A DNA stretch of 64,000 nucleotides from G963708325 sp963708325. GTDB lineage: Bacteria > Actinomycetota > Thermoleophilia > Solirubrobacterales > 70-9. A program made the translations under genes and the position numbers. The notes under the pieces are model-generated. The model worked only from the letters and a program-made list of their open reading frames with translations. It had not been told where the DNA came from and searched no databases. The stretch spans positions 2,232,001 through 2,296,000 of the forward strand of contig OY970203.1 of the NCBI GenBank assembly GCA_963708325.1. The letters are read 5' to 3'. Shown piece by piece: positions 31,088 through 39,239 of the stretch (position 1 is the first letter of the stretch; the number at the start of each line of letters is the position of its first letter).

Positions 31088-31978
31088 CTGCCGCAGCCGT
31101 TCGCAGATCGGCTGGCGGCGCTGGTCTCCGAGCGTCGAAGCCAGGTCTGCCTCGGGCTCGACCCCGACCCCGAGCGGCTTCTCGAACCTGCGGTCGAAGC
31201 GGCGCAGGGCGAGACGGCCGCCGATCGGGCCGCATCGGCGGTCGCCGGGCACTGCCGCCTGCTGATCGATGCGACGGGGGGCGCCTGCGTCGCGGCCAAG
31301 CTCCAGCTCGCCTGCTTCGAGCGTCTCGGCGCCCCCGGGTGGGCGGCGCTGGTGGAGGTAGCCGCAGCCGCCCGCAGGGCCGGCCTGCTGGTGATCGCCG
31401 ACGCCAAGCGCGGCGATGTGCCGGTCACGGCCGCGGCCTATGCGCAGGCGTTCCTCGGCGAGACGCCGACGCCCTGGGGCGGCGTCGCCGGGCTTGGCGC
31501 CGACGCGGTCACGGTCAACCCGCTTCTCGGCGGCGATGGGCTCGATCCGCTGGTGGATGCCGCCTCCGCGGCCGGCGCGGGCCTTTTCTGCCTCGTTCGC
31601 ACCTCGAACCCGGGCGCCGCCGACGTCCAGGACCTGCCCACCGGCGAGGGGCCGCTGCACGAGCGCCTCGCCGCGCTCGTCGCCGCTCGCGCCGGCGATC
31701 TCGCCGGACGGTCCGGGTGCAGCGGGATGGGGGCGGTCGTCGGCGCGACCGCACCCGCCTTCCTGGCGCGCTTGCGCGAGCTGATGCCGCGCGCGATCTT
31801 TCTCGTGCCCGGCGTCGGCGCCCAGGGAGGCCGCGCCGAGGATCTCGGCCCGGCATTCGGGGCCGGCCCGGCGTCGGCCCTGGTCGCCGCCTCGCGGTCG
31901 ATCGCCGCCGCGGACGACCCCGCCGCCGCCGCCGCCCGCCTCAGGGACGCGGTGTGGGCCGCCTCCGGCTCGGCCTGA
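31088..31978 (+). CDS. pyrF: Orotidine-5'-phosphate decarboxylase, apparent CTG start
   Basis: OMP decarboxylase of the type 2 subfamily (about 296 residues), which makes UMP. The N-terminal strand VCLGLDPDPERLL carries the first active-site Asp, the family signature D105-A-K107-R-G-D110 supplies the catalytic Lys/Asp pair, and MGAVVGATAP and FLVPGVGAQGG bind the phosphate. The frame from the HU stop to codon 89 contains no ATG, GTG or TTG; a start at the GTG 31352 would lose the essential LGLD strand. The CTG at 31088, with an AGGGG 12 bases upstream, gives the expected start PQPFADRLAALV, so a CTG start is proposed. No other pyr genes are adjacent. Confidence 0.85.
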   Translation: MPQPFADRLAALVSERRSQVCLGLDPDPERLLEPAVEAAQGETAADRAASAVAGHCRLLIDATGGACVAAKLQLACFERLGAPGWAALVEVAAAARRAGLLVIADAKRGDVPVTAAAYAQAFLGETPTPWGGVAGLGADAVTVNPLLGGDGLDPLVDAASAAGAGLFCLVRTSNPGAADVQDLPTGEGPLHERLAALVAARAGDLAGRSGCSGMGAVVGATAPAFLARLRELMPRAIFLVPGVGAQGGRAEDLGPAFGAGPASALVAASRSIAAADDPAAAAARLRDAVWAASGSA

Positions 31979-31980
31979 TG

Positions 31981-31986
31981 TAGCCT
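31981..31986 (+). promoter_or_regulatory. -10 element of the LysM/carboxypeptidase genes
   Basis: TAGCCT ends 10 nt before the ATG at 31997, with no ribosome-binding site between. Confidence 0.45.
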
Positions 31987-31996
31987 CGCCGATCCG

Positions 31997-32344
31997 ATGA
32001 ACGGCCCGCAGAACTCGGTCGCGCGGACCCTCGCCGTGGTCGGACTGGTCGCGTCGCTGATCGCCCTGATCGCGGTGATCTCGAGCTCCTCCGGTGGTGG
32101 GGGCGGCGAATCCGGGCCGGTGGCTACGACGACGATCAAGACCGTCACGAAGCCGAAGACGCCGTCGAAGGCGCCGAAGGACACCTACGTCGTTCGCCCC
32201 GGCGACTCCCTCAGCACGATCGCCGACAAGTCGGGCGTATCGGTGGAGCAGCTCACGCTGCTCAACTCGGGCCTCGACCCCCAGGCGCTGATATCGGGAC
32301 AGTGCGTGGTGCTGCGGGAGAGCGGCAAGGACAAGTGCAAGTAG
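31997..32344 (+). CDS. LysM-domain membrane-anchored protein
   Basis: A 115-residue protein with one N-terminal membrane helix (TLAVVGLVASLIALIAVISS), a Ser/Gly/Lys/Pro linker and a single C-terminal LysM domain (DTYVVRPGDSLSTIADKSGV then VEQLTLLNSGLDPQALISGQCVVL) that should bind peptidoglycan. Two cysteines in LysM (in GQCVV and DKCK) could form a disulfide. It overlaps by 10 bases the start of a D,D-carboxypeptidase gene, so both act in cell-wall work outside the membrane. Confidence 0.85.
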   Translation: MNGPQNSVARTLAVVGLVASLIALIAVISSSSGGGGGESGPVATTTIKTVTKPKTPSKAPKDTYVVRPGDSLSTIADKSGVSVEQLTLLNSGLDPQALISGQCVVLRESGKDKCK

Positions 32345-33642
32345 GGCGACGGGCCGTATTCGCCCTGGGGATCGCCGCGGTTGCGGCCTGGCCGGGCGCC
32401 CCCGTCGCGAACGCGGCGGCGGGCGATGCCTCGCCAGTGCCGCCCAGGCTCGCGGCGCGCGCGTGGTTTCTCGCGGACGAGAGCACGGGCGAGCCGCTCG
32501 CCGCCAGCCGGGCGTCGCGGGAGCTTCCGATCGCCAGCACGACCAAGCTGATGACCGCCCACCTGGCGCTCCAGCGCCTGCCGCTGGCGAAGCGGGTCCC
32601 GGCGGCGCCGTACGACCCCCTGCCCGCCGAGTCGATCGTCGGGCTGCGTGCGGGCGAGCGGATGTCGGTGCGCGACCTGCTGTACGCCCTCGTCCTGGCG
32701 AGCGCCAACGACGCCGCCCAGACGCTCGCCAGGGGCGTGGCGGGCACCACACCGCGCTTCGTGCGCCAGATGAATCGCAGCGCGCTCGCGCTCGGCCTCG
32801 TCCACACGCATTACTCCAACCCGATCGGGCTCGACGATGTCGGCAACTACTCCAGCGCGCGCGACCTCGTCGCGCTGGGCCGCGACCTGCTGCGCAACCG
32901 CACCTTCCGCCGCATCGCCGACACGCGCAAGCGGGTGCTGCGCACGGGGTCGCATCCGCGGCCGATCACCACCCGCAACACCCTGCTGCTGCAGGACCCC
33001 ACCGCGACGGGCGTCAAGACCGGCCACACGCTTGGCGCCGCCTGGGTGCTCGTCGCCTCGGCCGAGCGCAAGGGCGTGCGGCTGATCTCGGCGGTGCTCG
33101 GCACGCCGACCGAGACAGCGCGCGACTCGCAGACCGAGCGGCTGCTCGACTACGGATTCTCGCTCTACCGCGTGCGCCGCCCGGTGCGCCGCGGCGAGGT
33201 GATCGCGCGGCCGGGGCTGCGCTTCCGCGCTTCGGATCTGCCCCTCGTCGCCGCCCGCGCCGTCCGGGTCGGGGTGCGCCGCGGCCAGCGCGTGCAGACC
33301 CTGGTGGACGCCCCCGACGAGGTCAACGGCCCGGTTCGGCGCGGACAGCGGCTCGGCCGGGTCACCGTCCGGGTGGACGGCCGCCGCGCCGGTGCGGCGC
33401 CCCTGGTGGCCGCGCGCGCCGCGTCGGCGCCGACGGTGATCGACAAGGCGCGGGATCGCCTCTCGAACCCGGTTGTGCTCCTTCTGCTGGGGTGCTTCGT
33501 GATATTGATTGGCAGCGCGCTCGGATGGCGGGCGCGCTCCCCGCGGCCGGCGCCATCCGGCGTCGATGCGAGGAGCGCCGAGGAGAGGATGAGGAGTCGT
33601 GAGGAGAGGATGAGGCGCCGCCGCAAGGACGGATCGCGTTGA
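32335..33642 (+). CDS. D-alanyl-D-alanine carboxypeptidase (peptidase S11)
   Basis: A 435-residue low-molecular-weight penicillin-binding protein that trims the terminal D-Ala of cell-wall stem peptides. The three active-site motifs are intact: S68-T-T-K71, S123-A-N125 and K228-T-G230. GTG 32335 is the best start: AAGGA precedes it and it gives a signal peptide ending near VANAAAG. A C-terminal membrane helix (VVLLLLGCFVILIGSALGW) anchors it, followed by a very basic cytoplasmic tail with a repeated EERMR, encoded by a 15-bp direct repeat at 33580-33594 and 33601-33615. It overlaps the LysM gene upstream and the kinase gene downstream. Confidence 0.92.
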   Translation: MQVGRRAVFALGIAAVAAWPGAPVANAAAGDASPVPPRLAARAWFLADESTGEPLAASRASRELPIASTTKLMTAHLALQRLPLAKRVPAAPYDPLPAESIVGLRAGERMSVRDLLYALVLASANDAAQTLARGVAGTTPRFVRQMNRSALALGLVHTHYSNPIGLDDVGNYSSARDLVALGRDLLRNRTFRRIADTRKRVLRTGSHPRPITTRNTLLLQDPTATGVKTGHTLGAAWVLVASAERKGVRLISAVLGTPTETARDSQTERLLDYGFSLYRVRRPVRRGEVIARPGLRFRASDLPLVAARAVRVGVRRGQRVQTLVDAPDEVNGPVRRGQRLGRVTVRVDGRRAGAAPLVAARAASAPTVIDKARDRLSNPVVLLLLGCFVILIGSALGWRARSPRPAPSGVDARSAEERMRSREERMRRRRKDGSR

Positions 33643-34598
33643 TCCTGACGGTGACGCTCAACGCCGCGCTCGATCGCACCGTCGGCGTCCCCAACTTCAC
33701 CCTCGGGCGGCGCCACCGCGCCGTCGAGAGCCGCACGGTCGCCGGCGGTAAGGGGGTCAACGTGGCGCGGGCGCTGAAGCTCCTCGGCCGGCCCGTGATC
33801 GCGACCGGCCTGGTCGGCGGACCCACCGGGAGCCGGGTGGTCGAGCTTCTGGCCGAGGAGTCGATCCTCAACGACTTCACCCGGATCGCAGCGGAGTCGC
33901 GCACCAACCTGGCCGTGATCGACCCGACCTCCGGCGAGCAGACCGAGATCAACGAGCGCGGCCCGGAGGTCCGCCCGGACGAGCTGGACCAGTTCGTCGA
34001 GAAGCTCCTCTACCTCGCGCAGGGGGCCGCGCTCTGCATCCTCGCCGGCAGCGTCCCGCCCGGGATCGGCAGCGACGTCTACGCGAGGCTGATCTCCGAG
34101 CTGCGGCGGATCGATGTCAGCACGCTCCTCGACTGCGACGGCGACGCGATCCGCGCCGGGCTTCGCGCCGGCCCCTCGATCGCGACTCCGAACGTGCGCG
34201 AGGCGGAGGAGGCGGTCGGGCACGAGTTCAACGATCCCGACGATGCGGCGCACGGGCTCGGCGAGCTGATCGAGATGGGGGCGGCCGAGGCGATCATCAC
34301 CCGGGCCGACGGTTGCGTCGCGATCCTCGGCGAGCCCTCGGAGCGGCGCCGCTACGAGGCCGGCATCGAGCCCCTGGAGCCGGTCTCCACGGTCGGCTCG
34401 GGCGACGCCTTCCTCGCGGGCTTCGCCGCCGCCCGCTACGAGAATGCGTCCGCGGAGGAGTCGCTCGCCTACGCGGTCGCCTGCGGAGCGGAGTCGACGC
34501 GGCACTTCGGCGCCGGCGCGATCGACCGGGCCGAGGCCGAGCGGCTCGCCGAGCGGGTCGAGGTCGCCGAGCTGGAGACCCCGGCGAAGGTCGGCTGA
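33639..34598 (+). CDS. 1-phosphofructokinase / hexose-phosphate kinase (PfkB family)
   Basis: A 319-residue PfkB-family kinase that phosphorylates a sugar phosphate. MILTVTLNAALDRTVGV and AGGKGVNVARALKLLG are the first signature, close to fructose-1-phosphate kinase (FruK) and tagatose-6-phosphate kinase (LacC); the second signature is STVGSGDAFLAGFAA with the catalytic Asp. It starts with TTG overlapping the previous stop. No PTS genes are adjacent, so the real substrate is unclear and a function in central sugar metabolism is inferred. The 311 bases that follow hold no gene. Confidence 0.85.
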   Translation: MILTVTLNAALDRTVGVPNFTLGRRHRAVESRTVAGGKGVNVARALKLLGRPVIATGLVGGPTGSRVVELLAEESILNDFTRIAAESRTNLAVIDPTSGEQTEINERGPEVRPDELDQFVEKLLYLAQGAALCILAGSVPPGIGSDVYARLISELRRIDVSTLLDCDGDAIRAGLRAGPSIATPNVREAEEAVGHEFNDPDDAAHGLGELIEMGAAEAIITRADGCVAILGEPSERRRYEAGIEPLEPVSTVGSGDAFLAGFAAARYENASAEESLAYAVACGAESTRHFGAGAIDRAEAERLAERVEVAELETPAKVG

Positions 34599-34741
34599 GC
34601 GGCTCGCCGCTCTAGTTCTGCCAATCGCCGCGGATCTCGCGGAGGATCTCGAGGCGTCGCCGGCGGCCGGTCCCGAGGTAGCTTTCGAGGGAATCCCGGA
34701 GGCGCTGGACCATCGCCAACCGGGGAGCCGACCGCCGCGGC

Positions 34742-34844
34742 GGTGAGACGCCCCGGGCCTTCGCTATCATCGCCGGGGCGTTGGTGATCGCCCCCGAAAC
34801 GCCGCAAATAGGCCGTTTTCTGCCCCGTCGACGCGGGGCTTTTT
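34742..34844 (+). ncRNA. Candidate small RNA or attenuator leader upstream of guaB3
   Basis: Within the 311-base gap 34599-34909. GGTGAG (34742-34747), a 17-bp spacer and TATCAT (34765-34770) form a candidate promoter. Downstream are alternative pairings: CCGGGGCG (34773-34780) can pair with CGCCCC (34789-34794), and also with CGCCCCGG (34749-34756) if transcription starts earlier; a terminator closes the unit at 34822-34844. The predicted RNA is about 65-70 nt. Nothing else is evident in 34599-34741. Confidence 0.4.
34822..34844 (+). terminator. Rho-independent terminator upstream of guaB3
   Basis: GCCCCG (34822-34827) pairs with CGGGGC (34834-34839), followed by TTTTT. It lies between the PfkB gene and the guaB3 promoter and may end the upstream operon or the short leader RNA. 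Confidence 0.7.
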
Positions 34845-34860
34845 CGTCCGCGAACCGACG

Positions 34861-34866
34861 TAGCCT
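34861..34866 (+). promoter_or_regulatory. -10 element of guaB3-guaA
   Basis: TAGCCT just after the terminator; the ATG is 43 nt downstream, preceded by the ribosome-binding site GGAGG, so this mRNA has a true leader. Confidence 0.45.
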
Positions 34867-34909
34867 GGATCCTTACCCGCGAGTCGGCCGCAGGGCCCGG
34901 AGGTAGCTG

Positions 34910-36115
34910 ATGGAAGTCGAGATCGGTCGAGGAAAGAAGGGACGCCGAGCCTACGGGTTCGACGACATCGCAATCGTGCCCTCGCGGCGGACCCGCGACC
35001 CCGACGACATCGACATCACCTGGACGCTCGGGCCCTATCGCTTCGAGATGCCGCTGCTGGCGTCGGCGATGGACGGTGTCGTCAGCCCTCGCACCGCCGG
35101 CGTGCTCGGCCGCCTCGGTGGCCTCGCCGTGCTCAACCTGGAGGGGATCTGGTCTCGCTATGCCGACGCCGACGAGCAGCTCGAGCGGATCGCGCGCACG
35201 CCGAAGGACGAGGCGACCGAGCTGATGCAGGAGGTCTACTCCGAGCCGGTCAAGCCGGAGCTGATCGCGCAGCGGATCGAGGAGATCAAGGGCGAGGGCG
35301 TCGTCGCCTGCGGCTCGTTCACGCCGCAGCGGGTCCGCGACCATTACGAGGTCGCGCTGGAGGCCGGGCTCGACGTCCTCGTCGTGCAGGGGACCGTGAT
35401 CTCCGCCGAGCACGTCTCCAGCTCGGTCGAGCCGCTGAACCTGAAGGAGTTCATCGCCGCCCTCCCGGTGCCCTGCATCGTCGGCGGCTGCGCCTCCTAC
35501 TCGACCGGCCTGCACCTGATGCGCACCGGCGCGGTGGGCGTGCTGGTCGGGGTCGGCCCGGGCGCCGCCTGCACGACCCGCGGGGTGCTCGGGATCGGCG
35601 TGCCGCAGGCGACGGCGATCGCCGACGTCGCCGCGGCGCGATCCCAGCACATGCTCGAGACCGGCCAGTACTGCAACGTGATCGCCGATGGCGGCATGCG
35701 GACGGGAGGCGACGTCTCCAAGGCGATCGCCTGCGGCGCCGACGCGGCGATGATCGGCTCGCCGCTGGCGCGGGCGACCGAGGCGCCCGGACGCGGCTTC
35801 CACTGGGGGATGGCGACCTTCCACCCCTCGCTGCCGCGCGGCACCCGCGTCGCCACCACCCAGGACGGGACGATGGAGGAGATCCTGCTCGGCCCCGCTC
35901 ACGAGAACGACGGCACCTTCAACCTGATCGGGGCGCTGCGGACGTCGATGGCGACCTGCGGCTACGAGGACATCCCCTCGTTCCACCGCGCCGAGGTGAT
36001 GGTGGCGCCGGCGCTTCAGTCCGAGGGCAAGCAGCTGCAGCGCGAGCAGTCCGTCGGCATGGGCTCCAACGGCCGCGCGGCCGTGTCCAGCGGGGTCGCC
36101 ATATCCGATGACTGA
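34910..36115 (+). CDS. guaB3: GuaB3-type IMP-dehydrogenase family protein
   Basis: A 401-residue member of the actinobacterial GuaB3 group of IMP dehydrogenase/GMP reductase proteins, which lack the CBS pair. The barrel start FDDIAIVPSRRTRD and LLASAMDGVVSP are typical; the catalytic loop GPGAACTTRGVLGIGVPQ holds C221, and IADGGMRTGGDVSKAIACGADAAMIGSPLA is the phosphate-binding end. In GuaB3 of other actinobacteria the reaction has been debated; GMP reductase activity has been shown for some homologues. It overlaps guaA by 8 bases, consistent with a role in guanine nucleotide balance. Confidence 0.88.
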   Translation: MEVEIGRGKKGRRAYGFDDIAIVPSRRTRDPDDIDITWTLGPYRFEMPLLASAMDGVVSPRTAGVLGRLGGLAVLNLEGIWSRYADADEQLERIARTPKDEATELMQEVYSEPVKPELIAQRIEEIKGEGVVACGSFTPQRVRDHYEVALEAGLDVLVVQGTVISAEHVSSSVEPLNLKEFIAALPVPCIVGGCASYSTGLHLMRTGAVGVLVGVGPGAACTTRGVLGIGVPQATAIADVAAARSQHMLETGQYCNVIADGGMRTGGDVSKAIACGADAAMIGSPLARATEAPGRGFHWGMATFHPSLPRGTRVATTQDGTMEEILLGPAHENDGTFNLIGALRTSMATCGYEDIPSFHRAEVMVAPALQSEGKQLQREQSVGMGSNGRAAVSSGVAISDD

Positions 36116-37772
36116 TCGCGCGGGGGCCACGGCGGAATCCGCTGAGCCCACCGCGCCTGCCGAGGAGGCCGCCGCCCGGGCGGTGCCCGGCACCGAGCCT
36201 GCGTCGCGGGAGACGATCGACCTGCGGCCGCCGAGCGCGCGGGAGGAGGTGCTCGTGCTCGACTTCGGCGGCCAGTACTCCCAGCTGATCGCCCGGCGGA
36301 TCCGGGAGTGCGGAGTCTTCGCCGAGCTGCTCCCCCACGACACCGACCTCGACAGGATCCGCGAGCGCGAGCCGTCCGCGCTGGTCCTGTCCGGCGGACC
36401 GGCGTCGGTCTACGAGCCCGACGCGCCGGAGCTCCGCACCGACCTGCTGGAGCTCGGCGTTCCGGTGCTCGGAATCTGCTACGGGATGCAGGCGATGGTG
36501 CGGGCGCTCGGCGGCCGTGTCGAGCAGGCCGAGGCCGGCGAGTTTGGCCGCACCGAGCTGACCGTCGTCGAGCCGGGACGGCTGCTCGCCGACCTGCCGG
36601 CCGAGCAGCCCTGCTGGATGAGCCACCGGGACAGCGTGTTCTCGCCGCCCCCGGGGTTCGCGGCGCTGGCCTCGAGCCCGGGATCGCCCGTCGCCGCCTG
36701 CGAGAACGAGGCCGCCGGGCTCTACGGGATCCAGTTCCACCCCGAGGTCGTGCACACCCCGTACGGGACCGAGATCCTGCGCCGCTTCCTGCGGGACATC
36801 GCCGCGCTCGAGCAGGAGTGGTCGCCGCAGTCGGTGATCGCCGACCAGGTGGAGCGGATCCGCGCCCAGGTCGGCGACGGGCGCGCGATCTGCGGGCTTT
36901 CGGGCGGCGTGGACTCCGCAACCGCGGCGCTGCTCGTCCACCGCGCTATCGGCGACCGCCTCGTCTGCGTGCTGGTCGATCACGGCCTGATGCGCAAGGA
37001 CGAGGGCGACCAGGTCGCCGCCGCCTTTCGCGAGCAGCTCCACGTGCCGCTCGTCCACGTGCATGCCCAGGACCGCTTCCTCGCCCGCCTCGCGGGTGTG
37101 GTCGATCCCGAGCAGAAGCGCAAGATCGTCGGCGAGGAGTTCATCCGCGTGTTCGAGGAGGAGGCGCAGAAGGTCGCCGACGCCCGCTACCTCGTCCAGG
37201 GGACGCTGTACTCGGACGTGATCGAGTCCGGCGGCGGAACCGGGGCGGCGACGATCAAGTCCCACCACAACGTCGGCGGCCTCCCCGAGGACCTCGGGCT
37301 CGAGCTGGTCGAGCCGCTGCGGATGCTGTTCAAGGACGAGGTCCGCGCGGTGGCGGCGGAGCTGGGCCTTCCCGACCGCTTCGTCTGGCGCCAGCCGTTC
37401 CCCGGGCCGGGGCTGGCCATCCGCGTCGTCGGCGGCGAGCTGACGCGCGAGCGGCTCGAGATCCTGCGCGAGGCCGACGCGATCCTCCAGGAGGAGATCC
37501 GCGCCGCCGGCCTCTACCGCGAGCTGTGGCAGTCGTTCTGCGTGCTGCCGGTGATCCGGTCGGTCGGCGTGCAAGGCGACGGCCGCACCTACGCCTACCC
37601 GATCGTGATCCGCGCCGTCACCTCCGACGATGCGATGACGGCCGACTGGGCGCGCCTTCCCTACGACCTGCTGGAGCGCGTGTCGGGACGGATCATCAAC
37701 GAGATCCCCGGCGTCAACCGGGTGACGCTGGACATCTCCTCCAAGCCGCCTTCGACGATCGAGTGGGAGTAG
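36108..37772 (+). CDS. guaA: GMP synthase (glutamine-hydrolysing)
   Basis: A 554-residue enzyme making GMP from XMP, glutamine and ATP. After an unusual Ala/Glu-rich N-terminal extension of about 45 residues, the amidotransferase domain starts EEVLVLDFGGQYSQLIARRIRE; nucleophile C124 is in LGICYGMQ, and the His/Glu are in GIQFHPEV. The ATP-pyrophosphatase domain has the P-loop GLSGGVDSATAALL, and the dimerisation domain has RQPFPGPGLAIRVVG and ends PPSTIEWE. It overlaps guaB3 by 8 bases. It is followed by 273 bases without a gene, holding the rplM leader. Confidence 0.97.
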   Translation: MTDRAGATAESAEPTAPAEEAAARAVPGTEPASRETIDLRPPSAREEVLVLDFGGQYSQLIARRIRECGVFAELLPHDTDLDRIREREPSALVLSGGPASVYEPDAPELRTDLLELGVPVLGICYGMQAMVRALGGRVEQAEAGEFGRTELTVVEPGRLLADLPAEQPCWMSHRDSVFSPPPGFAALASSPGSPVAACENEAAGLYGIQFHPEVVHTPYGTEILRRFLRDIAALEQEWSPQSVIADQVERIRAQVGDGRAICGLSGGVDSATAALLVHRAIGDRLVCVLVDHGLMRKDEGDQVAAAFREQLHVPLVHVHAQDRFLARLAGVVDPEQKRKIVGEEFIRVFEEEAQKVADARYLVQGTLYSDVIESGGGTGAATIKSHHNVGGLPEDLGLELVEPLRMLFKDEVRAVAAELGLPDRFVWRQPFPGPGLAIRVVGGELTRERLEILREADAILQEEIRAAGLYRELWQSFCVLPVIRSVGVQGDGRTYAYPIVIRAVTSDDAMTADWARLPYDLLERVSGRIINEIPGVNRVTLDISSKPPSTIEWE

Positions 37773-37953
37773 GCGCCGGCCCGGTTGCCGTTTGACCGCA
37801 CCGACGTGCGTGGGAGCGTCGGCGTCGATCTCGCCGGCGGCGCTGGTGACGAGGACGAGCTCGATCCGGTCGGCGATCGTCTGCTAGCCGAGATGGCGCA
37901 GCGTCCTGTCCACCGACTGCAGCGAGTCGGTGACCAGCAGGACCGAGATCGTC

Positions 37954-37982
37954 GGTGCGTGGGCCACGAATTCGCCTATCAT
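37954..37982 (+). promoter_or_regulatory. Promoter of the rplM-rpsI operon
   Basis: GGTGCG (37954-37959), a 17-bp spacer and TATCAT (37977-37982). The arrangement matches the candidate promoter upstream of guaB3 (GGTGAG-N17-TATCAT). Confidence 0.5.
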
Positions 37983-37987
37983 CCCCG

Positions 37988-38029
37988 AACCGCGCCGGGG
38001 GCATGATTTCCGCGACCGGGCGCGGTTTT
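37988..38029 (+). terminator. Terminator-like leader hairpin upstream of rplM
   Basis: AACCGCGCC (37988-37996) pairs with GGCGCGGTT (38019-38027), running into TTTT; a second TTTTT follows at 38035-38039, just before the rplM ATG at 38046. The first arm begins at the predicted transcription start. It may be an attenuator or ribosomal-protein autoregulatory leader. No ribosome-binding site is visible before rplM. Confidence 0.5.
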
Positions 38030-38045
38030 CCGCGTTTTTCTCACG

Positions 38046-38477
38046 ATGAAGACCTACGTTGCCACGCCCGCCGACCGCCAGCGCGACTGGTACGTCGTCG
38101 ACGCCGAGGACCGCACGCTCGGACGTCTCGCCACCCAGATCGCGGAGGTGCTGCGAGGCAAGCGCAAGCCCGAGTACACGCCGCACTGCGACACCGGCGA
38201 TTTCGTCGTCGTGGTCAATGCGGAGAAGGTGGCGGTGACGGGCAATAAGCGCGCTGACAAGCGCTACTGGCGTCACAGCGGCTACCCGGGCGGGATCCGC
38301 TCGCGCACCCTCGGAGAGATGCTGGCGCGGCGGCCGGAGGAGGTGCTGCGAAAGGCGGTGCGGGGGATGCTGCCGCGCAACCGCCTCGCCAGGCAGCAGC
38401 TTCGCAAGCTGAAGATCTACGCTGGGCCCGAGCATCCGCACCAGGCCCAGCAACCCAAGCCGCTCGAGCTGGAGTAG
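38046..38477 (+). CDS. rplM: 50S ribosomal protein L13
   Basis: A 143-residue L13. Diagnostic stretches are DRQRDWYVVDAEDRTLGRLATQIAEVLRGK, HCDTGDFVVVVNAEKV, and MLPRNRLARQQLRKLKIYAGPEHPHQAQQP at the C-terminus. It is followed after 2 bases by rpsI, as in nearly all bacteria. A terminator-like hairpin lies in its leader, which suggests autoregulation of the L13-S9 operon, as known in other bacteria. Confidence 0.97.
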   Translation: MKTYVATPADRQRDWYVVDAEDRTLGRLATQIAEVLRGKRKPEYTPHCDTGDFVVVVNAEKVAVTGNKRADKRYWRHSGYPGGIRSRTLGEMLARRPEEVLRKAVRGMLPRNRLARQQLRKLKIYAGPEHPHQAQQPKPLELE

Positions 38478-38479
38478 GA

Positions 38480-39232
38480 ATGGCCGACGACCAAGAGCAG
38501 ACCCCCGACGAGCAGACCCCCGACGAGCAGCCGGCCCCCGAGGCCGAGCAGCCCGAGGAGCAGGCCCCCGACGAGCAGCCGGCTCCCGACGCCGAGCAGC
38601 CCGACGCCGAGCAGCCGGCGGAGGCCGCCGCGGCCGAGGGGAAGCCGGCCGAGGGCAAGAAGGGCGACCTTCCGCCGGGCGCCGAGCTGGAGCCGATCGC
38701 GATCGATGCCGAGCGCGAGCTCTCCGCCGAGGAGCGCGCCAGGCTCGAGGCCGAAGCCGAGGAGCGCGCCAAGCAGGAGGCGGAGGCGACCGCGGAGGGC
38801 GCCGAGGAGCCGGCGGCCCGCCGGGCGCCGGTCAAGCTCGAGGCCGACACCGTGTACGTGGCCACGGGCAAGCGGAAGAGCTCGATCGCGCGCGTGCGGA
38901 TCAGCGCCGGCAGCGGCGCGTTCGAGGTCAACCGGCGCGCGCTCGACGAATACTTCCCGCGCGCCGCCCACCAGGCGATGGCGCGCCAGCCGCTCGTCAC
39001 GACGGGGTTCGAGGGCAACGTCGACGTCCGCGTCCGCGTCCACGGCGGCGGCATCTCCGGCCAGGCGGGAGCCGTCCGCCACGGCGTCGCCCGCGCTCTC
39101 ACCGAGGTCGACTCCGAGCTGCGGGGCGAGCTGAAGCAGCGCGGGATGCTCACGCGCGACGCCCGCGCCAAGGAGCGCCGCAAGGCGGGACTGAAGAAGG
39201 CGCGCAAGCGGCCCCAGTTCTCGAAGCGCTAG
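38480..39232 (+). CDS. rpsI: 30S ribosomal protein S9 with long acidic N-terminal extension
   Basis: The last 130 residues are a complete S9: TVYVATGKRKSSIARVRIS, GSGAFEVNRRALDEYFPR, VRVHGGGISGQAGAVRHGVARAL and the basic tail KKARKRPQFSKR that reaches the P-site tRNA. Ahead of it are about 120 residues rich in Asp, Glu, Gln, Pro and Ala, with repeats of T-P-D-E-Q and P-x-A-E-Q-P, then a helical EERARLEAEAEERAKQEAE segment. The gene has a single clear ATG, 2 bases after rplM. Short acidic S9 extensions occur in some actinobacteria, but this is long. Confidence 0.95.
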   Translation: MADDQEQTPDEQTPDEQPAPEAEQPEEQAPDEQPAPDAEQPDAEQPAEAAAAEGKPAEGKKGDLPPGAELEPIAIDAERELSAEERARLEAEAEERAKQEAEATAEGAEEPAARRAPVKLEADTVYVATGKRKSSIARVRISAGSGAFEVNRRALDEYFPRAAHQAMARQPLVTTGFEGNVDVRVRVHGGGISGQAGAVRHGVARALTEVDSELRGELKQRGMLTRDARAKERRKAGLKKARKRPQFSKR

Positions 39233-39239
39233 CTGCGAC

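Noticed and set aside
33580..33615. Tandem repeat as a possible mobile or CRISPR-like element
   Set aside because: It is a two-copy 15-bp repeat inside the coding tail of the carboxypeptidase, encoding E-E-R-M-R twice; no spacers or further copies.
34599..34741. Possible short gene between the PfkB kinase and the leader RNA
   Set aside because: No frame with a start signal and sensible composition; only shifted continuations of the kinase gene.
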